A DNA stretch of 64,000 bases, taken from positions 1-64,000 of the forward strand of contig NZ_FLTX01000039.1 in the NCBI RefSeq assembly GCF_900092025.1, read 5' to 3'. Shown one piece after another: positions 45,466 through 55,070 of the stretch. Both the position numbers and the translations under genes were made by a program. Below the pieces are notes generated by a model that saw only the letters and a program-made list of their open reading frames with translations, had not been told where the DNA came from and did not search any database. This DNA comes from Xanthomonas bromi (GTDB taxonomy: Bacteria; Pseudomonadota; Gammaproteobacteria; Xanthomonadales; Xanthomonadaceae). How positions within the stretch are numbered: the stretch's first letter is position 1; each line of letters opens with the position of its first letter.

Positions 45466-46599
45466 ATGTCCAAGCACCGCACCCGCCCGTTGATGCTGAT
45501 CGCCCTGGCCGCTGCGCCATTGGCGCATGCGCAGGAAATCGCACCGCAGCCGGCCTCGCCGCAAGCCTGCACCTCGGTCACTTCCGATGCCGTACGCCTG
45601 GCCTGTTACGACAAGGCGCTGGGCTACACACCGCAGCTAACCGCCGAGGCGGATGCCGCAGCGCAATTGGCCAAGCGAAAGGAAGCCAAATCCGGCGATA
45701 CGCGCGCACGCAGCCAGGCCGGCGAATTCTTCCGCGCCGACGGCCAGGAGCAACCGAAAGAAGAAGCAGTGGCCAATGCCGGCCGCGGCTCGTTGCTCGA
45801 CCGACGCTGGGAACTGGCCAAGGACTCCAAACTGGGCACCTTCCAGTTGCGCGGTTACAAGCCGGTGTACCTGCTGCCGGCATTTTGGACCAGCGACACC
45901 AACCGCACACCGCAGTCGCCGAATCCGGTCAACTCGGTCAACACGCCGCAGCAACTGGACAGCACCGAGCTCAAGTTCCAGCTCAGCTTCAAGACCAAGG
46001 TGGTCGAGGACCTGTTCGGCGACAACGGCGATATCTGGATGGGCTACACCCAGAGCTCGCGCTGGCAGGCCTACAACGCCGATGCGTCGCGCCCGTTCCG
46101 TGAGACCAATTACGAGCCGGAAGCGATGCTGGTATTTCGCAACAATTACAGCATCTTCGGCTGGAAGGGCCGCATGAGCGGCATCAGCCTCAATCACATG
46201 TCCAATGGGCGTGACGACCCGCTGTCGCGCTCCTGGAATCGGGTGATCCTGAACTTCGGGCTGGATCGCGAGAACTGGGCACTGACCCTGCGCCCGTGGT
46301 TCCGCATCAAGGAAGAACGCGCCGACGACAACAATCCCGACATCGAGGATTACATGGGCCGTGGCGACGCGACGCTGGTCTACAACAAGGACGGCCACGA
46401 ATTCGCGCTGATCGCACGCCATTCGCTGCGTGGCGGCGACCGCTCGCACGGCTCGGTGCAATTGGATTACGGCTTCCCGATCACCAACCTGCTGCGCGGT
46501 CACGTGCAGGTGTTCGACGGCTACGGCGAAAGCATGATCGACTACAACCACAAGGCCACCTACATCGGCCTGGGCGTGTCGTTGCTGGAGTGGTTCTAA
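45466..46599 (+). CDS. pldA: outer-membrane phospholipase A1
   Basis: 377 aa from ATG 45466, which gives a good signal peptide (LMLIALAAAPLAHAQ). The barrel domain starts near residue 120 (YKPVYLLPAFW). The active-site segment NHMSNGRDDPLSRSWNR carries the His, Ser and Asn of OMPLA (His142/Ser144/Asn156 in E. coli). It hydrolyses phospholipids in the outer leaflet after calcium-dependent dimerisation. A Xanthomonas-type linker of about 90 residues precedes the barrel. Confidence 0.93.
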   Translation: MSKHRTRPLMLIALAAAPLAHAQEIAPQPASPQACTSVTSDAVRLACYDKALGYTPQLTAEADAAAQLAKRKEAKSGDTRARSQAGEFFRADGQEQPKEEAVANAGRGSLLDRRWELAKDSKLGTFQLRGYKPVYLLPAFWTSDTNRTPQSPNPVNSVNTPQQLDSTELKFQLSFKTKVVEDLFGDNGDIWMGYTQSSRWQAYNADASRPFRETNYEPEAMLVFRNNYSIFGWKGRMSGISLNHMSNGRDDPLSRSWNRVILNFGLDRENWALTLRPWFRIKEERADDNNPDIEDYMGRGDATLVYNKDGHEFALIARHSLRGGDRSHGSVQLDYGFPITNLLRGHVQVFDGYGESMIDYNHKATYIGLGVSLLEWF

Positions 46600-46760
46600 G
46601 CTGGATCGGCCCGGACCCGAGCCAGCCCGGGCTGGCGGCTGCGCGGGTGCCCTTGCGGTCCTGAGCCGGCATCACTTGCGGTAAGCGTCCTGGACTGGGA
46701 GCATGCACATCACACTCCCTTAACAGCCAATCCCTGGCTGTGCAGCCGACAGGATGTCCC

Positions 46761-47870
46761 GTGACCAAGCCCAATCGATCGTTTTTTGCCTATGCCTCGG
46801 CCATGCTCGGGCTACTCAGCCTGATGGGCGTGGTCTGCTTCCACTTTCCCGATCTGCTGACCAGCCGCGAATTCCGCGCCGCCTACAACGAACAGTTCGC
46901 CCGGCACCTGTTGCTGATCGGGTTGGTGGCGTCGTTTATGCTGGGCACCTTCGCCATCCTGCGCGACCGCAACAAGCGCATTGCGACCATTGGTGTGGGC
47001 AGCGCCACGCTGGCGGTGCTGGCGGGCGGCACCAACGTGCAGTTCGACACCATCGGGCGGACGCCCTATTCGCTGGGCCTGGACTGGTTCGTCATTTCAC
47101 TGTTCTTCTCGGCGCTGGTGTTCGTTCCACTGGAACGCTACCTGGGCAAGCGCAAGCTATCGCCGCTACGCGCCGGCTGGCGTACCGACATCGGCTACTT
47201 CTTCATGAGCCATGTGCTGGTGCAGTTCATCCTGATCCTGGTGACGGCCTCGACGTCCAGCATTGCCGGGCTGGCCGCGTTTCCGGCGTTGAAAACCGCA
47301 ATTCAATCGCTGCCGGTCTGGGCACAATTTTTGATCGCGGTGTTCGTGGCCGACATGGCGCAGGCCTCGCTGCACCGCGCGTACCACAACATTCCGTGGC
47401 TCTGGCGATTCCATGCAGTGCATCACTCCAGCCGTGAAATGGATTGGCTGGCCGGCTCGCGCATCCATTTCGTCGAAATCGTGCTGACCCGCAGCGCCGT
47501 TCTGCTGCCGCTGCTGATCCTGGGGTTTTCCACGCCGGCAGTGAACGCCTATGTGGTCCTGGTCGGCCTGCAGGCGGTGCTGGCGCACTCCAACATCGGC
47601 ATCCGTTTCGGCTGGCTGGAATATGTGCTGGTCTTGCCGCGCTACCACCATTGGCATCATGCGCGGCAGCAGGACTATATCGACGTCAACTACGCCATCC
47701 ATCTGCCGGTGGTGGACATGCTGATGGGCACCTTCAAACTGCCGCCGCACCGCGATGCGTGGCCGGAGGAATACGGCGTGATGAAGCTGGAAACCGTGCC
47801 CAACGGCATCGTCCACCAGCATGCAATGCCATTCCGTCGTCGCAAGACCTTCGACGATTATATCGACTGA
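46761..47870 (+). CDS. sterol-desaturase-family membrane hydroxylase
   Basis: 369 aa from GTG 46761, preceded by CAGGA; GTG 46740 in the same frame is possible. Six or so membrane segments. The His clusters of the fatty-acid hydroxylase superfamily are HRAYHN, HAVHHSS and HHWHHAR, which bind a di-iron centre. It should hydroxylate or desaturate a lipid or isoprenoid in the inner membrane; the substrate is unknown. Alone on the plus strand. Confidence 0.9.
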   Translation: MTKPNRSFFAYASAMLGLLSLMGVVCFHFPDLLTSREFRAAYNEQFARHLLLIGLVASFMLGTFAILRDRNKRIATIGVGSATLAVLAGGTNVQFDTIGRTPYSLGLDWFVISLFFSALVFVPLERYLGKRKLSPLRAGWRTDIGYFFMSHVLVQFILILVTASTSSIAGLAAFPALKTAIQSLPVWAQFLIAVFVADMAQASLHRAYHNIPWLWRFHAVHHSSREMDWLAGSRIHFVEIVLTRSAVLLPLLILGFSTPAVNAYVVLVGLQAVLAHSNIGIRFGWLEYVLVLPRYHHWHHARQQDYIDVNYAIHLPVVDMLMGTFKLPPHRDAWPEEYGVMKLETVPNGIVHQHAMPFRRRKTFDDYID

Positions 47871-47984
47871 GCGTCGGGTAATGCGAACCGCGCGCGAGGC
47901 GGATGCATGCGGGCGCGGCTCGATGACATCGCTGACCGCTGCGCAGGGCAATCGCCTTGCGCAGCGTTGTCGCCGGGCGAACGA

Positions 47985-48698
47985 TCAAACGTCGAAGAAA
48001 TCGACCTTGCCATCCTTCAAGGTGTAATAGGCGCCGACCACCTTGCACGCGCCAGTGCGCAGGGGTTCGAGCAGCGCCGGCTCGGAGGCGCCGCGCAGGC
48101 GGTCGACGGTGCGCTTGACGTTGGCCTTGACCGAGGCGGCCAGCAGATCGTCGCCTCCCTTGGCCTTGGCGGTCAGCACGGCCGGGACGATGGGTTCGAT
48201 CATGGCGCCGATCGCGCCCGGGAAAAACGCGTTCTGCTCCACCACCGAGACGGCTGCCGCCACCGCGCCGCAGCTCTGGTGTCCCATCACCACCACCAGC
48301 GGCACGCCGAGCTGGCTCACCGCATATTCGATCGAGCCCAGCGCCGTGGTGTCGACGGTATTGCCGGCATTGCGGACGATGAACATCTCGCCCAGGCCGC
48401 GGCCGAATAGTAATTCCGGAGGCACGCGCGAATCCGAGCACGACACCAGAATGACAAACGGGGTCTGGCCCAGCGCAAGTTCCAGGCGACGCTTGCTGTC
48501 GGAGATCACCGTCCTGGGACGGTTTTCGACGAATGCAGTGTTGCCGTCACGCAGAATCTGCAGCGCCTGGTCGGCATTTAGATCGGTTTTCTTGGACGGC
48601 GCCGCACGCAAGGCGAACGGCAGTGACGCGAAAGCGGCCGCGACCGGTGCGCAACAAGCGCATTGCAGCAATTTTCGGCGGGATGCGGAATGCGACAT
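47985..48698 (-). CDS. exported beta-class carbonic anhydrase
   Basis: 237 aa. The N-terminus SRRKLLQ followed by a hydrophobic segment to about residue 32 looks like a twin-arginine signal, so folded export to the periplasm is likely. Zinc ligands are in SCSDSR and GHQSCG. It interconverts CO2 and bicarbonate. Single gene, convergent with the sterol-desaturase-like gene. Confidence 0.92.
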   Translation of the reverse strand: MSHSASRRKLLQCACCAPVAAAFASLPFALRAAPSKKTDLNADQALQILRDGNTAFVENRPRTVISDSKRRLELALGQTPFVILVSCSDSRVPPELLFGRGLGEMFIVRNAGNTVDTTALGSIEYAVSQLGVPLVVVMGHQSCGAVAAAVSVVEQNAFFPGAIGAMIEPIVPAVLTAKAKGGDDLLAASVKANVKRTVDRLRGASEPALLEPLRTGACKVVGAYYTLKDGKVDFFDV

Positions 48699-48810
48699 GG
48701 ACGAGCCCCTGCTCTCTGGTTGGTGTCGCGATCGTACTATGTTGCGAATGCGGTAGAACGACCCCGATAGAGATTATGCAAACGGAATTTCAAGGTCTGC
48801 GGTTGCGGGT

Positions 48811-49447
48811 TCAGGTCCAGTCCGTCAGGCCCTCGCGGCGATAGGTTTCCTGAAACGCCGGACGCGCCTTCATACGCTGCGCATGCGCCTTCAACGCCGG
48901 CCAGGTATCGGTCGGACGCGGCATGTTGCGCGACCAGCGCATCAACATGGTCAGCATGAAATCGGCGGCCGATAGCGTCTGCCCGAGCAGATACGGCCCG
49001 TGCGCCTGCAGATGCGCACCGACCTGGGTCCAGGCCGCTTCTAATTCTGTTGCGTGCCTGGGTCTGCGCCGCATCTCCGTGGGCAGCGCCGGCCGGCTCG
49101 TGCGGGTAAAACCAGGCGCGATACGCCGGCTGCAAGGTATTGGCGCAGAAAAACATCCACCTGTAATAGGCCGCGCGCTCGGACGTAGCAACCGGCGGCG
49201 CCAGCCCGGCGTGCGGGTAGAGATCGGCCAGATGCATGACGATGGCAGCCGCCTCGGTGAGCACCTGCCCGTCCAGCACCAGGGTCGGCACCACGCCGGC
49301 CGGGTTGATCGCCAGATACGCCGGTGCCTTTTGCTCGCCGCATTCGAAATCCAGCGGGTGCAGCACGTGTGCAACGTCCAGTTCGATCAGTAGCCAGTGG
49401 ACGACCAGCGCAGCGGTGCTGGGGGTGTGGTAAAGCGTCGCGGCCAT
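48811..49447 (-). pseudogene. glutathione S-transferase, single-base frameshift
   Basis: N-terminal thioredoxin-like part from ATG 49447 (MAATLYHTPSTAAL, INPAGVVPTLVLDG, LTEAAAIV) in one frame, helical C-terminal part (LEAAWTQVGAHLQAHGPYLLG, SAADFMLTMLMRW) in another. An extra base near 49042 separates them: the minus strand reads ATTAGAAGCG where ATTGAAGCG would restore ARNRIEAAW. Without it the protein would be about 211 aa. Because of this and a second insertion, a long artificial frame spans 48737-50137. Confidence 0.8.
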
Positions 49448-49461
49448 GCGGGTTCTCGGGT

Positions 49462-49888
49462 TCAGTTGGTGCAGGCGCGCAGGCAGGCGAGCTTGTGCGG
49501 TTCGCAGCGAGTGTCGTCGCTTTGGCTGGGTGCAGTCGAAGACCTGCGCCATGCAGTTGGCGCATTGCGCGGGATTCTGTACGTCGTTGCAGCGCTTTCC
49601 ACGCGGTGCTGCCCTGCTGCTGCAACTGGCCTCGCTGGGCCGGTCGGCGCGGCATTGCCGGGCGCTGTCGTTGCACTGTGCGATGCAGCGTTCCGCAGCC
49701 GAGGGTCCGTTGAACCCTGTCATGGTGTCGTTTGTCTTGAGCGGCTTACGCTCTGCGAACGGCACCGGGGCAGCAGGCGGTGGCGCGTCGTTGCGCGAGG
49801 GAAACAACACCGTGGGTGCTTTTTGTTGCTGCGCCGCCGAACTCGGGCTCATACACAACAACAACGCGATACAGACAACTCGGAGCAT
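49462..49888 (-). pseudogene. Cys-rich exported protein, single-base frameshift
   Basis: From ATG 49888 a signal peptide (MLRVVCIALLLCMSPSSAAQ) is followed by a Pro/Ala-rich linker and a Cys-rich domain (CIAQCNDSARQC, CANCMAQVFDCTQ). One extra base near 49522 breaks the frame; beyond it the alternative frame continues the cysteine pattern (CEPHKLACLRACTN) to a stop at 49462. The total length, 142 codons plus one base, agrees with one insertion. Family unknown; it lies just upstream of the GST gene. Confidence 0.6.
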
Positions 49889-50210
49889 TCCTGTTCTCCT
49901 CAACGTGACTGGCCTGTCCGGCGAGCATAGCCGGTTACCTCGGGCAACGCGGGTCTTCCTCTGGCAAGAGGTGGCAGATGTTCCATTCCCGACCGCACTA
50001 GATCTGCAGACGGCAGCCGCCGCCATCCGCAGCAAACAGACAAGGCGTGCCGTCGGCCCGTCGTTCCAAACCAAGCCTGACGACCACCCTGGCGTGCACG
50101 GTCGTCGGCCTGATGCAAACCGTGCGGAAAAACCCACGTGTCCGCGCGCCTCTTCCGCAAACTGGCGCAGCCCGCCTTGCTGACGGGCTGCGTAGTCGGT
50201 CGGTAACGCG

Positions 50211-51728
50211 TTATTCCACCATCACCGGAATCTTGCCGATGCGCGACTGCCACAGCCGCGGGCCGGTCTTGTGCACCGATTCGCCAGTGGAATCCACCGC
50301 CACGGTGACCGGCATGTCCTTGACCTCGAACTCGTAGATCGCCTCCATGCCAAGGTCTTCGAACGCCAGCACGCGCGCAGCCTTGATCGCCTTGGACACC
50401 AGATACGCCGAGCCGCCGACCGCCATCAGGTACACGGCCTTGTTGTCGCGGATCGCATCGATCGCCGCATCGCCACGCTCGGACTTGCCGACCATGCCGA
50501 GCAGCCCTGTTTGTTCGAGCATCTGGCGGGTGAACTTGTCCATGCGGGTGGCGGTGGTCGGGCCAGCCGGACCCACCACTTCGTCGCGCACCGGGTCGAC
50601 CGGGCCGACGTAGTAGATGAAGCGGTTGGTGAAATCGACCGGCAAGGTTTCGCCACGGTTGAGCATGTCGATCATGCGCTTGTGCGCGGCATCGCGGCCG
50701 GTCAGCAGCTTGCCGTTGAGCAGCACCACTTCGCCCGGCTTGAAGCTGGCGACTTCTTCGCGGGTGATGGTGTCCAGGTTCACCCGGCGCGCATTGGTCG
50801 GGTTGTAGGTGAGCTTGGGCCAGTCTTCCAGCGACGGCGGATCCAGCATCACCGGGCCGCTGCCGTCCAGGGTGAAGTGCGCGTGGCGGGTGGCGGCGCA
50901 ATTGGGGATCAGCGCCACCGGCAAGTTGGCGGCGTGGGTCGGGTAATCCTTGACCTTGATGTCCAGCACCGTGGTCAGGCCGCCCAGGCCCTGCGCGCCG
51001 ATGCCGAGCGCGTTGACCTTTTCGTACAGTTCCAGGCGCAGTTCTTCGGCGCGATTGGCCGCGCCGCGGGCCTGCAGGTCGACGATGTCGATGGGCTCCA
51101 TCAGCGCTTCTTTCGCCAGCAACATCGCCTTTTCGGCAGTACCGCCGATACCGATGCCGAGCATGCCCGGCGGGCACCAGCCGGCGCCCATGGTCGGCAC
51201 GGTCTTGAGCACCCAATCGACGATGGAATCGGACGGGTTGAGCATGGCGAACTTGCTCTTGGCCTCCGAGCCGCCGCCCTTGGCCGCGACGATCACTTCC
51301 ACGTGATCGCCGGGCACGATCTTGGTGTTGACCACCGCCGGGGTGTTGTCGCGGGTATTGGCACGCTTGCCGGCCGGATCGGCCAGCACGCTGGCGCGCA
51401 GCTTGTTGTCGGGGTGGTTGTAGGCGCGGCGCACGCCCTCGTTGACCATGTCCTCCACGCCCATCGTGGCGTCGTCCCAGCGCACGTTCATGCCGATCTC
51501 CAGGAACACGGTGACGATGCCGGTGTCCTGGCAGATCGGGCGGTGGCCTTCGGCGCACATGCGCGAGTTGATCAGGATCTGTGCGATGGCGTCCTTGGCG
51601 GCCGGCGATTCTTCGCGCTCGTAGGCAGCCGACAGATTCTTGATGTAGTCGACCGGGTGGTAGTAGCTGATGTACTGCAGCGCATCGGCGACGGACTGGA
51701 TGAGGTCTTCCTGCTTGATCGAGGTCAC
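50211..51728 (-). CDS. class I fumarate hydratase (4Fe-4S)
   Basis: 505 aa from GTG 51728 (read TSIKQEDLIQ after Met). The alpha part has INSRMCAEGHRPICQDTG, with cluster-binding Cys. The beta part has VGPAGPTTATRMDKF and the C-terminal STGESVHKTGP. It converts fumarate to malate in the TCA cycle using an oxygen-sensitive cluster. ATG 51764 would add 12 residues without homology. Single gene. Confidence 0.95.
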   Translation of the reverse strand: MTSIKQEDLIQSVADALQYISYYHPVDYIKNLSAAYEREESPAAKDAIAQILINSRMCAEGHRPICQDTGIVTVFLEIGMNVRWDDATMGVEDMVNEGVRRAYNHPDNKLRASVLADPAGKRANTRDNTPAVVNTKIVPGDHVEVIVAAKGGGSEAKSKFAMLNPSDSIVDWVLKTVPTMGAGWCPPGMLGIGIGGTAEKAMLLAKEALMEPIDIVDLQARGAANRAEELRLELYEKVNALGIGAQGLGGLTTVLDIKVKDYPTHAANLPVALIPNCAATRHAHFTLDGSGPVMLDPPSLEDWPKLTYNPTNARRVNLDTITREEVASFKPGEVVLLNGKLLTGRDAAHKRMIDMLNRGETLPVDFTNRFIYYVGPVDPVRDEVVGPAGPTTATRMDKFTRQMLEQTGLLGMVGKSERGDAAIDAIRDNKAVYLMAVGGSAYLVSKAIKAARVLAFEDLGMEAIYEFEVKDMPVTVAVDSTGESVHKTGPRLWQSRIGKIPVMVE

Positions 51729-52025
51729 GGCTGGCTCTACGGCTGGCGGGGGCAATCGGAGCATTTTAGAGCAAACCGCGGGCGCGGCCGGATGTGGCAT
51801 CAATCACAGTGATTGATAGATGGAACGGGCGCGCGTACCGGGACACGCCCGGCGCCGTCCTGCGGTGCCGATACCGCCAACCACCCTGCAACCGACCTAT
51901 CTGCGGCACGGCCACGCAGAAGGCGATGACTCAGATCACCGGCACGGTGGTGGCCATCACCTCGCCCGCCCGTTGGCGAGCGTCCCAACACCCCGCACCC
52001 ACGCCGCGCGCGGCACACTAGCGCA

Positions 52026-53906
52026 ATGTCAGCTTCCCGTTCCGGCGCTAAAGCGCCCACCGCTCCCCGTACCGGCCCCACCCTGCGCGAGCGCCTGGAT
52101 GCGCTGCGCAATCTGCCCCCGTTCCTGCGCCAGATCTGGCAGACCAGCCGCTGGCTGAGTGCAAGCAGCATTGGCCTGCGCGTACTGCGCGCGCTGATGC
52201 CGGTGGCCACGCTCTACATCGGCAAATTGATCATCGACGAGGCGATTCACCTGGTCGGCCAGCCGCCGGCGTTCGAGTCGTTTACGCAGGCGCTGGGCAG
52301 CGGGCGCCTGAACCGCTTGCTGGAATTGTTGGCGCTGGAACTGGCGCTGGCAATCGGTTCGGACCTGCTCGGCCGGCTGGTCGGTTATGCCGATGCGCTG
52401 CTGTCGGAGTTGTTCAACAACGCCGCCAGCGTGCGGCTGATGGAACATGCCGCGCAGCTGGATCTGGAAGATTTCGAAGACCCCGACCGGCAGGACAAGC
52501 TGGATCGTGCGCGGCGCCAGACCATGAACCGCATGAACCTGATGAGCCAGCTGTTCGGCCAGGTGCAAGACGCCATCACCGTGGTCAGCCTGGCGGTGGG
52601 CCTGGTGGTGTATGCGCCGTGGCTGATCGTGCTGCTGGCGGTGGCGCTGATCCCGGCCTTCATCGGCGAGGCGCACTTCAATGCGCTGGGCTATTCGCTC
52701 AACTTCCAGTGGACACCGGAGCGCCGCCAGCTCGATTACCTGCGCCAGGTCGGCGCCAGCGTTGAGACGGCGAAAGAAGTCAAAATCCTCAACCTGCACC
52801 GCTTCCTGATTGCGCGCTACCGTCGGCTGGCCGACAAGTTCTTCCAGGCCAACCGCGCGCTGGCACGCAAGCGTGCACTGTGGGGTGCACTGCTGGCGGC
52901 GCTCGGCACGTTGGGCTACTACATGGCGTATGGCTACATCGCCTGGCGCACGGTGCGCGGCGATTTCAGCATCGGCGATCTGACCTTTCTGGCCGGTAGC
53001 TTCCTGCGCCTGCGGCAGTTGCTGGAAGGATTGCTGATCGGCTTTTCGCAGGTCGCAGGGCAGGCGCTGTATCTGGACGATCTGTATTCGTTCTTCAACA
53101 TCGTGCCGGAAATCCGCTCACGTCCCAACGCGCTGCCGGTGCCGCGCCCGATCCGCCAGGGCTTTGTGTTCGAAGACGTGGGCTTTCGTTATCCGGATGC
53201 CAAGCAGTGGACGGTGCGCCACCTGGATTTCGAACTGCGTGCCGGCGAAGTGCTGGCGCTGGTCGGCGAAAACGGCGCCGGCAAGACCACCCTGGTCAAG
53301 CTGCTGGCGCGTCTGTACGACCCCGACGAAGGCCGCATCCTGCTCGATGGGCACGACCTGCGCGATTACGATCTGGACGATCTGCGCGCCAACCTGGGGG
53401 TGATCTTTCAGGACTTCGTGCGCTACCACCTGAGCGTGGGCGAGAACATCGGCGTGGGCCAGGTGGATGCAATGGACGATACGCCGCGCATCCGCGCCGC
53501 TGCGCAGCGCGCGATGGCCGGCGAACTCATCGACAGCCTGCCCGATGGCTACGATCAGCTGGTCGGGCGCCGCTTCAAGAACAGCGTGGACCTGTCTGGC
53601 GGGCAGTGGCAGAAGATCGCCATCGCGCGCGCTTACATGCGCGATGCGCAGCTGATGATCCTGGACGAACCCACCGCCGCACTGGATGCGCGCAGCGAGT
53701 TCGAGGTATTCCAGCGTTTCAAGGAACTGTCGGACAATCGCACCGCGGTACTGATCTCGCACCGCTTCTCAAGCGTGCGCATGGCCGACCGTATTCTGGT
53801 GCTGGCGGCGGGCCGTATCGAAGCCAACGGCACCCACGAAGAACTGATGGCGCAGGGCGGGCGGTATGCGGAGCTGTTCGAACTGCAGGCGGCGGGGTAT
53901 CGGTGA
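52026..53906 (+). CDS. ABC transporter, fused permease and ATPase
   Basis: 626 aa half-transporter exporter. The membrane domain (about residues 45-345) has several hydrophobic segments (VLLAVALIPAFIGEAHF, ALGTLGYYMAYGYIAW). The ATPase domain has Walker A GENGAGKTTLVKL, signature LSGGQWQKIAIARAY and Walker B LMILDEPTAAL. It should act as a homodimer exporting a lipid or peptide; no substrate gene is adjacent. Confidence 0.93.
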   Translation: MSASRSGAKAPTAPRTGPTLRERLDALRNLPPFLRQIWQTSRWLSASSIGLRVLRALMPVATLYIGKLIIDEAIHLVGQPPAFESFTQALGSGRLNRLLELLALELALAIGSDLLGRLVGYADALLSELFNNAASVRLMEHAAQLDLEDFEDPDRQDKLDRARRQTMNRMNLMSQLFGQVQDAITVVSLAVGLVVYAPWLIVLLAVALIPAFIGEAHFNALGYSLNFQWTPERRQLDYLRQVGASVETAKEVKILNLHRFLIARYRRLADKFFQANRALARKRALWGALLAALGTLGYYMAYGYIAWRTVRGDFSIGDLTFLAGSFLRLRQLLEGLLIGFSQVAGQALYLDDLYSFFNIVPEIRSRPNALPVPRPIRQGFVFEDVGFRYPDAKQWTVRHLDFELRAGEVLALVGENGAGKTTLVKLLARLYDPDEGRILLDGHDLRDYDLDDLRANLGVIFQDFVRYHLSVGENIGVGQVDAMDDTPRIRAAAQRAMAGELIDSLPDGYDQLVGRRFKNSVDLSGGQWQKIAIARAYMRDAQLMILDEPTAALDARSEFEVFQRFKELSDNRTAVLISHRFSSVRMADRILVLAAGRIEANGTHEELMAQGGRYAELFELQAAGYR

Positions 53907-54057
53907 GGCTGGGAATCGGGAATGGGAATTGGGGAATCGTTAGAAGCGGCTTCCTGGCGGCTGGCAGATATCTAGCTTGCTGATCCAAAGGGAACCAGGA
54001 TCTTTCAGCACTGCATCCCATTCCCGATTCCCGATTCCCGATTCTCCATTCCCAGCC
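53907..54057. repeat. inverted clusters of GGGAATCGGGAAT-type repeats
   Basis: The left arm at 53907-53939 begins GGCTGGGAATCGGGAATGGG. The right arm near 54014-54057 is its complement type (CCCATTCCCGATTCCCGATT, ending TTCCCAGCC). The repeats are common in Xanthomonas spacers. They could fold into a long hairpin after the ABC transporter gene. Confidence 0.7.
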
Positions 54058-54080
54058 AAATGAGAGTTCATCTCATTTGG
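54056..54080. promoter_or_regulatory. perfect palindrome before the ferredoxin-NADP reductase gene
   Basis: CCAAATGAGA-GTTCA-TCTCATTTGG: ten-base arms without mismatch and a five-base loop, ending 49 bases before ATG 54130. It could be an operator for a dimeric regulator or a leader hairpin. Confidence 0.55.
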
Positions 54081-54129
54081 CCAGCTTGAGGTAGAATTGA
54101 CCAGTACTCCTCCCACGACACTTACCGGT

Positions 54130-54909
54130 ATGTCTTCCGCTTTTGGCGCCGAAACGGTGCTTGAGGTCCGTCACTGGACCGATGCCTACTTCAGCTTCAC
54201 CACGACCCGCGATGCCGGTTTCCGCTTCGAAAACGGACAGTTCGTGATGATCGGGCTGGAAACCGAAACCCGGCCGCTGCTGCGTGCATATTCGATCGCC
54301 AGCGCCAACTGGGAAGAGCATCTGGAGTTCTTCAGCATCAAGGTGCCGGACGGTCCGCTGACCTCGCGGCTGCAGCACATCCAACCAGGCGACAAGGTAC
54401 TGGTCGGCAAGAAGCCCACCGGCACGCTGCTGATCAGCGACCTGCACCCGGGCCGCAACCTGTATTTGCTGGGCACCGGCACCGGCCTGGCGCCGTGGCT
54501 GTCGATCATCAAGGACCCGGAAACCTACGAGCGCTTCGACAAGGTGATCCTCACCCAGGGCGTGCGCTTCGTGCAGGATCTGGCCTACCGCGACTACTTC
54601 GAACGCGAATTGCCGCAGCACGAATTCCTCGGCGATCTGCTGCGCGAAAAACTGCTGTATTACCCGGCGGTCACCCGCGAAGCGTTCGCCAATCAGGGGC
54701 GGCTGACCGAGCTGATGGCCGATGGCCGCATGCAGCAGACGCTCGGGTTGCCGACACTGGATCCGGCCAACGACCGCTTCATGATCTGCGGCAGCCCGCA
54801 GATGCTGGCCGACCTGCGCACGTGGCTGGACGCGCGCGGTTTCCAGACCTCGCCGCGCATCGGCACACCGGGGCATTACGTGTTCGAGCGTGCGTTCGTC
54901 GAGAAGTGA
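54130..54909 (+). CDS. fpr: ferredoxin--NADP reductase
   Basis: 259 aa from ATG 54130. TTG 54097, with a better GAGG site, would add 11 residues. FAD-binding part with RAYSIAS, NADP part with GTGTGLAPWLSI and CGSPQMLADL, and a C-terminal aromatic/acid end (VFERAFVEK). It exchanges electrons between NADPH and ferredoxin/flavodoxin and is often part of oxidative-stress responses. The palindrome just upstream suggests specific regulation. Confidence 0.93.
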   Translation: MSSAFGAETVLEVRHWTDAYFSFTTTRDAGFRFENGQFVMIGLETETRPLLRAYSIASANWEEHLEFFSIKVPDGPLTSRLQHIQPGDKVLVGKKPTGTLLISDLHPGRNLYLLGTGTGLAPWLSIIKDPETYERFDKVILTQGVRFVQDLAYRDYFERELPQHEFLGDLLREKLLYYPAVTREAFANQGRLTELMADGRMQQTLGLPTLDPANDRFMICGSPQMLADLRTWLDARGFQTSPRIGTPGHYVFERAFVEK

Positions 54910-54963
54910 TGCGACACGCGTGAATGATCAGCGCGATGCGGCGTTTGCGTAGATGACGTCGCC

Positions 54964-54989
54964 GGCGTGCACTCTATGGAGTGCACGCC
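54964..54989. terminator. hairpin between convergent genes, probable shared terminator
   Basis: A perfect 11-base stem GGCGTGCACTC / GAGTGCACGCC with a TATG loop lies between the converging fpr and glutathione peroxidase genes. There is no T run, so it would slow or block transcripts from both sides but is not a classic Rho-independent site. Confidence 0.5.
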
Positions 54990-55070
54990 TGGACCCCGAT
55001 GAAGCACTCTCGCTAACGCATCATCGCGCCCGGATGCGGACCTGTCCTCCAGGCAAGACGCTGTGCAAGA

